Assembly (NCBI GenBank): GCA_003999685.1
Contig: CP021221.1
Span: forward strand, 2,418,001 to 2,482,000
Length of the DNA stretch: 64,000 bases
Direction of reading: 5' to 3'
DNA from: Taiwanofungus camphoratus
Taxonomy: Eukaryota > Basidiomycota > Agaricomycetes > Polyporales > Taiwanofungaceae
Each line of letters begins with the position of its first letter. Position 1 is the first letter of the stretch. Of the stretch, positions 59,151-64,000 are shown in pieces. Position numbers and translations under genes: made by a program. Below the pieces are notes generated by a model, which saw only the letters and a program-made list of their open reading frames with translations, searched no databases and had not been told where the DNA came from.

Positions 59151-62113
59151 CTCGGAGGTGAAGGTTGGAGCTATCGGAGGTGTGGGGGTTGTGATAGGAA
59201 TGTTAAAGGCGAATTCGTAAGGGAATAGGGTAGAAATCGATGGTATAGGATGGGAAGGGGGGGCTTGGATGTGATGTAGAAACGAGTGCATTTTGTCTAT
59301 CCAGTCTTCGAAGTCTTCTTCGCCACTCTCTTCTTGATCTCCTGGCTGGGGGGTTCGTCTTGATAGTCCGTCTGGTCCATGCATCGTACCTGGTACATGT
59401 ACTAGGGTGAAATGGAATGTTAGAATCGATACGATCCAGCGATTTATACTCGCACTGGGTGCGATGTCCGGATTCTGCAACATCCCTTTGATATAGTGTG
59501 CGTCAACCTCTACTATAAGGTTCCTAACTCCAATTAGGTAGATTCGTAGTACGTGAAGTGCTCGAAACAATCCGTAGATCTCTAACTTCGGTTGCGAGAA
59601 CCTCCGCTCGCGATCATTTAGGGTGATGGATCCGAAACGATTGTAGAATCGGACTTTAGGGTTGTCCTCATCGCATTGACAAAGGTGATAGCCAACTGCA
59701 ATATAGGAGGTGTCAACCGCTAAGATCACGGGCGCACCTGACAAATAGTTAATGGATCGGAGAGCTGGAGAGGACAGCAAAGCATCCTTAAGGTCCTCCT
59801 GCGCTGCAATTTGCGCTGGACCAAATTCAAAGGGTACCACCTTCCACGTTAGGCGTACCAAAGCATCTGCACGATGTGCGAAGTTTCAGATGAAGATACG
59901 GACCACTCCAATGGTTCCTAAAAAGGCTCGAACGTCAGATAGGGTTGCACAAGGTCCCCAGTTGCATATGGCTGCAACACGAGACTCGTCCGATAGGCGA
60001 CCTTCTGGAGTACACTGATGCCCTACAACAGTGATTTCGTGGGCAATTAGAATGCTTTTAACTCCAGAAAAGGTACCTCCTGCATAGCGCATGCGTGTGA
60101 CTATCCTATTGAGGTTCGTAAAATGTTCCCAAACAAACTTTCGAATGCCTGAATTCTCCGAAATAGGTATGAGATCGTACGAACTTTTAGGGCCTTTGAC
60201 CAGAACATCGTCGATATAGGGAACTGTTAGGTGAGGAATTTCGGGCTGTAGGATGTGCGTAACATCATTGTGGAAGATAGGGACCGAGTTAGTCCACCCC
60301 ATAGGTAGAGTGACCAATCTCATAGCTCCGAGAGGTGTTTGAAATGTTGTAAGATCTCGCAAAGTCTCCGCTATCAAGCGTTCATCATAGCCTACATATA
60401 GATCCAACATAGCACCACAAGGTCGTCCTCCAAACTGTTCTGCGAGGTGTTCGGGAGTTGGGGGAACACCTGAGTGTTGAATCGTGACAGCGTTTAGGGG
60501 TTCCAGACTATGTACAAGGCGTAGGGACTTTCCATCTTTCTTCACCACACAAAACCATCGTGAACGATAGGAAGAATTCGAAGGTTCGTAGACCCCAGCT
60601 GCGATCTTCTTTTTGATGATTGCGCACACTTCGTTGTAGATTCCGGGTGGGATAGGAATGTTCTTTTGTACCCACGGCGTGTGTGGTACTACCAGAAAGT
60701 CGATAGGAGGGAAGTACTCCGGCTTAAAGCACCCCCTTTCGGAGTCATTCCAAGTGAACGCATCAGCATGTAGGGTCATAAAGTGATGTAGGAGGTCCCT
60801 CTCTGCTGGTTGTAAGAAGTCTCCGCTGTGTAGCTTGTCCGTGAGATCATGCCGTTCTTGCGTATATCGCGAAGTAGGTTTGAAAGGTGGTGGAGTCGGT
60901 GATAGGGTAGGCATCGTCGCTAAAGGGTCGCCTTTAATTTCGCGAATGATTCGGAATCGTTCGTCCAATGCTCCCAGAATAGGACGAGTCTTCAGCGCTA
61001 TGGGCTTGTACTTCTTTTTTGATGCTGCAAATGTAGGAATAGGGGAAGAATCTGACAACTTAGGAAGGGATACCATCGGATTAGGAGCAAGGGAAGGTCT
61101 TCGGGCTAACTTTGTGACCTTCGTAGCATTCCTGGGACCTGGAATGGGGATAGAGGATATGTTTTTAGAAGCGGAAAGCGAAAGCATAGGGAGAGAATTC
61201 GGATTATCGTGTGAAAGGGAGGGAGCCTCGGGCGGTGTTGCTGCTGCTAGAAAGCCAGATAGCCCCCTAGTATGATCAGCAGAACCTTCCGAGACCTTCA
61301 AAGTTTCGCTAAAATAGAGAGACTGCAGATAGCTAGACACCGAGTTAGAGACTGATAGATAGAGCGCAGGAACAGAATTGTTATCTGCCGCATTTACAGC
61401 AGCATAAGATACGATTTTAGGGGTATCAGATTCATACTCAATGACCAAGGCGACCTCTCCTTGATTTCTCAAATCCTCAAAATCTAAAAACCCGATCACA
61501 AATGATTCAAAGAGTTCGTGTGGGGGCAACTATGATGATGGGCTGGTAAGAACTTTTGATGTCCTCGAGGCATCGTAGGGATGGTCGCGACTTCGCTCGT
61601 GTTCGGGCATACAATCGTGATGGTCTGCTCCTCGTTTCTGAAGTTCTTAACCACACTCTCGGTTACCACATCGAAGGGACGGCCTAGAAGGATATCGTAG
61701 GAGGGATTGCATATGACATGCATCTGTAGGTACAACACGATGTCACCTACTTGGAATGAGACGTTTCGAACCAGTCCTAAGGAACGGTCAATACTGCCAT
61801 TAGCAGACTACATGTTTAGCTGCACGGAAGGGTCGTAGATTAGCCCTAAGGCATGACAGACTTGCTCTGACATCGCAACCACTTGTGACCCAGGGTCCAC
61901 GATGCATTCGATTCGCTCTTTGTTGTTGATTAGGGCTTCGATAGAACGGATAGAGTTCGAGTCGTGGGCTACTATGATTTCGGAGGGTTCTTCCTTTCCG
62001 GGTACGTGTCGTAAGTACGTTTCGTAGGGGTCTGGAATGATGGTCGAACCAGGGACAAGGGGTTCACCGTGGCACGATAATTCGGAGGTTGCTAGCGTCA
62101 TTTTAGAAGCGAG

Positions 62114-62684
62114 TGTTACGGGGGGTCTACGCCCGTAGGTGACTACCGTGACGGGGGGTTGTTGAATAGTCAGGCGTGAAGTGTAAACGAGGAGTCAGCC
62201 TGGCTGACGACGAGTACACGTCTAAGTCTTCAACCGCTAGCCCAACGGTCTCGAGAGAGTTGCGGGCTAAGTCACAGCCTAAGTCCTAGTGTAGTCACAA
62301 GGATATAGGTGGTCTAAGGTGACCCGTTGAATAGACAAAGATATAGAGGCCTAAGCCTAGTCGTGAAGTACAAATGGTAACAACGGCACCAAAGTACACG
62401 GTGTAACTAAGGAGGACAAGATTGGGGTGCTCCGCGGTGAGCCAACCCCTTAAGTACTATGGTGGGTTTAGGGCAAGCCAGCCCTCACTCCCACGGGTTC
62501 CAGCACCTAAGCGTCCATAAGTCAGAGGCCCAAGTGGTCCCTTCTGAGGAACAGTCCATAACTAAGCGGGTGACGGTCAGCCCGTCAGGAATAATGGTGA
62601 TAATTGTAAGTGTACACGACCCGCTAGTCCGGTATAGTGAAGAGAAATGAAAATGTAAGTTCGCACCATCACCGCCTTGTAACA
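62114..62684 (-). repeat. 3' LTR of element 1 copy B
   Basis: A 571-bp repeat in reverse orientation, matching the LTRs of copy A. The inner edge abuts the purine-rich GAGAGGGGGG on the minus strand as in copy A. Confidence 0.94.
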
Positions 62685-64000
62685 TTACCCCCCTCTCAAG
62701 GACTCGTCGCCCCGACGATCGAACCCTCAGCGTCTGACCCCTCTTGTTCTGATTTGACCCTGGCTCGTGGTCGGAGGGTGTCAGACTGGTCGGAAGAGAT
62801 ATCGTCATCACTGGTATGCATGCAGTCATGGCTCCAATGTCCCATTTGTCGACATCGTATGCAGAAGGGGGAGTTCCCCCCACTGGTCGAGCTAGGGGCA
62901 CCACCAGTGATAGAGTTGGGCGGACCATCACTGACAGAAGGGGCCTGTGTTCTGGCCTGATGTCGTGGCGGTATCAGGTTGTCGATGACGCCCATTAGAG
63001 GGGAGCGCATGAGGACGGCGAGCAGGTTGCGGGCTGCTCGGCTTGCATCTATGTGGAGAGTGGCCAACTGCCACGTTGTCGGGTTGTTGCCATTTGGCCC
63101 AAGGCCTGTTTGCCTTCGTTCGAGTGTGGCCAAGCTGCCAGCCTCTCGCGCGACAATGACCAGTGTCCGATAAATGTTCGTCAACTCCCACAGGTCTGGC
63201 CAAGCCAACAGCCGGGTGTCTATTTCTGGCCGTAGATCGGCATCCACCAGGGCCCAGGCCGTGCGGTGCGCAAGTCTCCACTGATCGTACGGATCGTCGG
63301 ACGCTGCCAATGGGGGCACTGTCTCCTGAATGTTTCGGTAGGGGTGTGCGCGTGTGTGTCTTGCTCGTACTCGGGGTGCGAGGTCTCGTACCCTTGCTGC
63401 GCTGTGGTTCAAGTAGACGGATAGCTGTCGGGGGTCTGTATGAGTGGACATCGTAGTGCCGTGCCTCCACTGAATGTCGGTTGTATGCAGCTTTGCAGAT
63501 CCGGGTGTAGCGGGCGTTGACCTGGGGCCTTGCAGGCAACCTGTTGACCTTCTTATATTCCTCCAGAAGGTCGGGCGAGTTCCTTAAGTCCGCCTCGGAC
63601 TGCCATGTATTAGCCGAGTTCGGCCATCCAACCCATTTGATTAGGAACTGCCATTTCCCACGTTGGGCACGATGCCCGTGAATGGCTTCGACTTCGTATT
63701 CTTCATCGCCATCGACTAATTCTGGGGGCGGCCTTGTGAAGTTCGGACCATGTTCCTTGGTTTCCCTGTATGGTGTCAACAGCGATGCATGGAATACTGG
63801 ATGTATCTTCCATGCCCTTGGTAGCTGAAGCTTGTACGTTAGCGGTCCTAGGACTTCGGCTATCTTGAGTGGTCCCACTCGCTTTGGGGAAAACTTCCTC
63901 GGGGTCTTTAGGCGGAGGTTAGTTGCTTCTAGCCAAACCTGCGTCCCCTTCTCAAGTGGCTGCCATGTGGTTCGAGCCCTTTCTGCCATCAACTGCGCAG
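62114..64000 (-). mobile_element. element 1, copy B (3' part, cut by the window edge)
   Basis: The minus-strand copy of element 1 shows its 3' LTR (62114-62684), the downstream zinc-knuckle frame (62696-63451) and the end of pol including the chromodomain (63992-62928). The parts in view read the same as copy A. It is inserted into the gag/protease side of element 2. Its 5' half and the second target-site copy lie beyond the window. Confidence 0.93.

Larger units (their letters stand above)
55609..62113 (-). mobile_element. element 2: internal region of a large, broken Ty3/Gypsy retrotransposon
   Basis: On the minus strand, from right to left: a protease-like region (near 61.8-62.1 kb, with IVDPGSQ), a low-complexity linker, reverse transcriptase (about 60.1-60.8 kb, VVKKDGKSLRLV and YIDD), RNase H (about 59.4-59.8 kb), integrase core (about 58.1-58.7 kb, TDNGAPF) and an integrase C-terminal part (about 57.7-58.0 kb). 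The pol reading is broken about five times, so it is a fossil, older than element 1. Its 5' end is not in the window, because element 1 copy B is inserted at 62114. The left end carries an antisense spliced gene and a polypurine tract next to the LTR. It is clearly a different lineage from element 1 by its RT motifs and lack of a chromodomain. Confidence 0.88.

Noticed and set aside
60835-61275. 146-codon plus-strand frame inside element 2
   Set aside because: Antisense to the pol linker region, with no domain or leader, unlike the spliced antisense gene at 55.8-57.1 kb.
1-64000. CRISPR arrays, bacterial operons, ribosomal RNA genes
   Set aside because: None seen; the window is intron-rich fungal nuclear DNA.

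Overview
The window is nuclear DNA of a filamentous basidiomycete, most likely an Agaricomycete. Almost every gene is broken by 48-115 bp GT..AG introns. The products are fungal types: a Uds1-domain septation protein, a Bst1-type GPI inositol-deacylase, a Mnr2/Alr-type CorA transporter, a KDM5 demethylase and a secreted S28 peptidase. The repeats are Ty3/Gypsy LTR elements. The order is not certain; Polyporales would fit.

Layout: 1-1393 (-) 5' part of a Uds1-domain coiled-coil gene. 1961-5308 (-) GPI inositol-deacylase. 5822-8390 (+) CorA-family Mg/Mn transporter. 9108-10255 (+) F-box protein. 10925-17256 (-) 12-exon KDM5 histone demethylase. 18224-18312 (-) intron-containing tRNA-Arg(UCU). 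19366-20301 (-) 14-3-3 protein. 21373-23557 (-) S28 peptidase. 24791-25330 (+) small two-helix membrane protein. 25480-27175 (-) decayed cytochrome P450, then 28012-30526 (-) its intact tandem paralogue. 31614-32260 (+) unknown, possibly mitochondrial protein. 32618-35632 (-) coiled-coil/disordered protein. 35929-36727 (+) COQ10. 39834-40611 (-) six-knuckle CNBP/Gis2-like protein. 43136-45389 (+) Aro8-type aminotransferase. These are mainly unlinked housekeeping genes in both orientations. The P450 pair is the only visible local duplication. Two stretches (36.7-39.8 kb and 40.6-43.1 kb) hold no gene I can support.

From about 45.6 kb to the right edge the window is a nest of mobile elements. 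A 728-bp TA-flanked terminal-inverted-repeat element comes first. Next is a large minus-strand Ty3/Gypsy element (element 2), old enough to be broken in several places. Two copies of a young chromodomain-bearing Ty3/Gypsy element (element 1) are inserted into it. One copy is complete, with identical 571-bp LTRs and a 5-bp target duplication; the other is cut by the window edge. Inferred order of events: element 2 inserted first, then the two element 1 insertions.

The most unusual structure is in element 2. A 17-base polypurine-tract block beside its LTR is repeated exactly inside pol. Each copy is preceded by a 7-bp hairpin with the same AGGA loop, and the two stem differences are both compensated. 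Element 2 also carries a spliced gene on the opposite strand, encoding a protein with a Zn2Cys6-like cysteine pattern, and it abuts a block with 580-bp inverted arms. Element 1 lacks a recognisable capsid region upstream of pol but has a 251-codon zinc-knuckle frame downstream of it.
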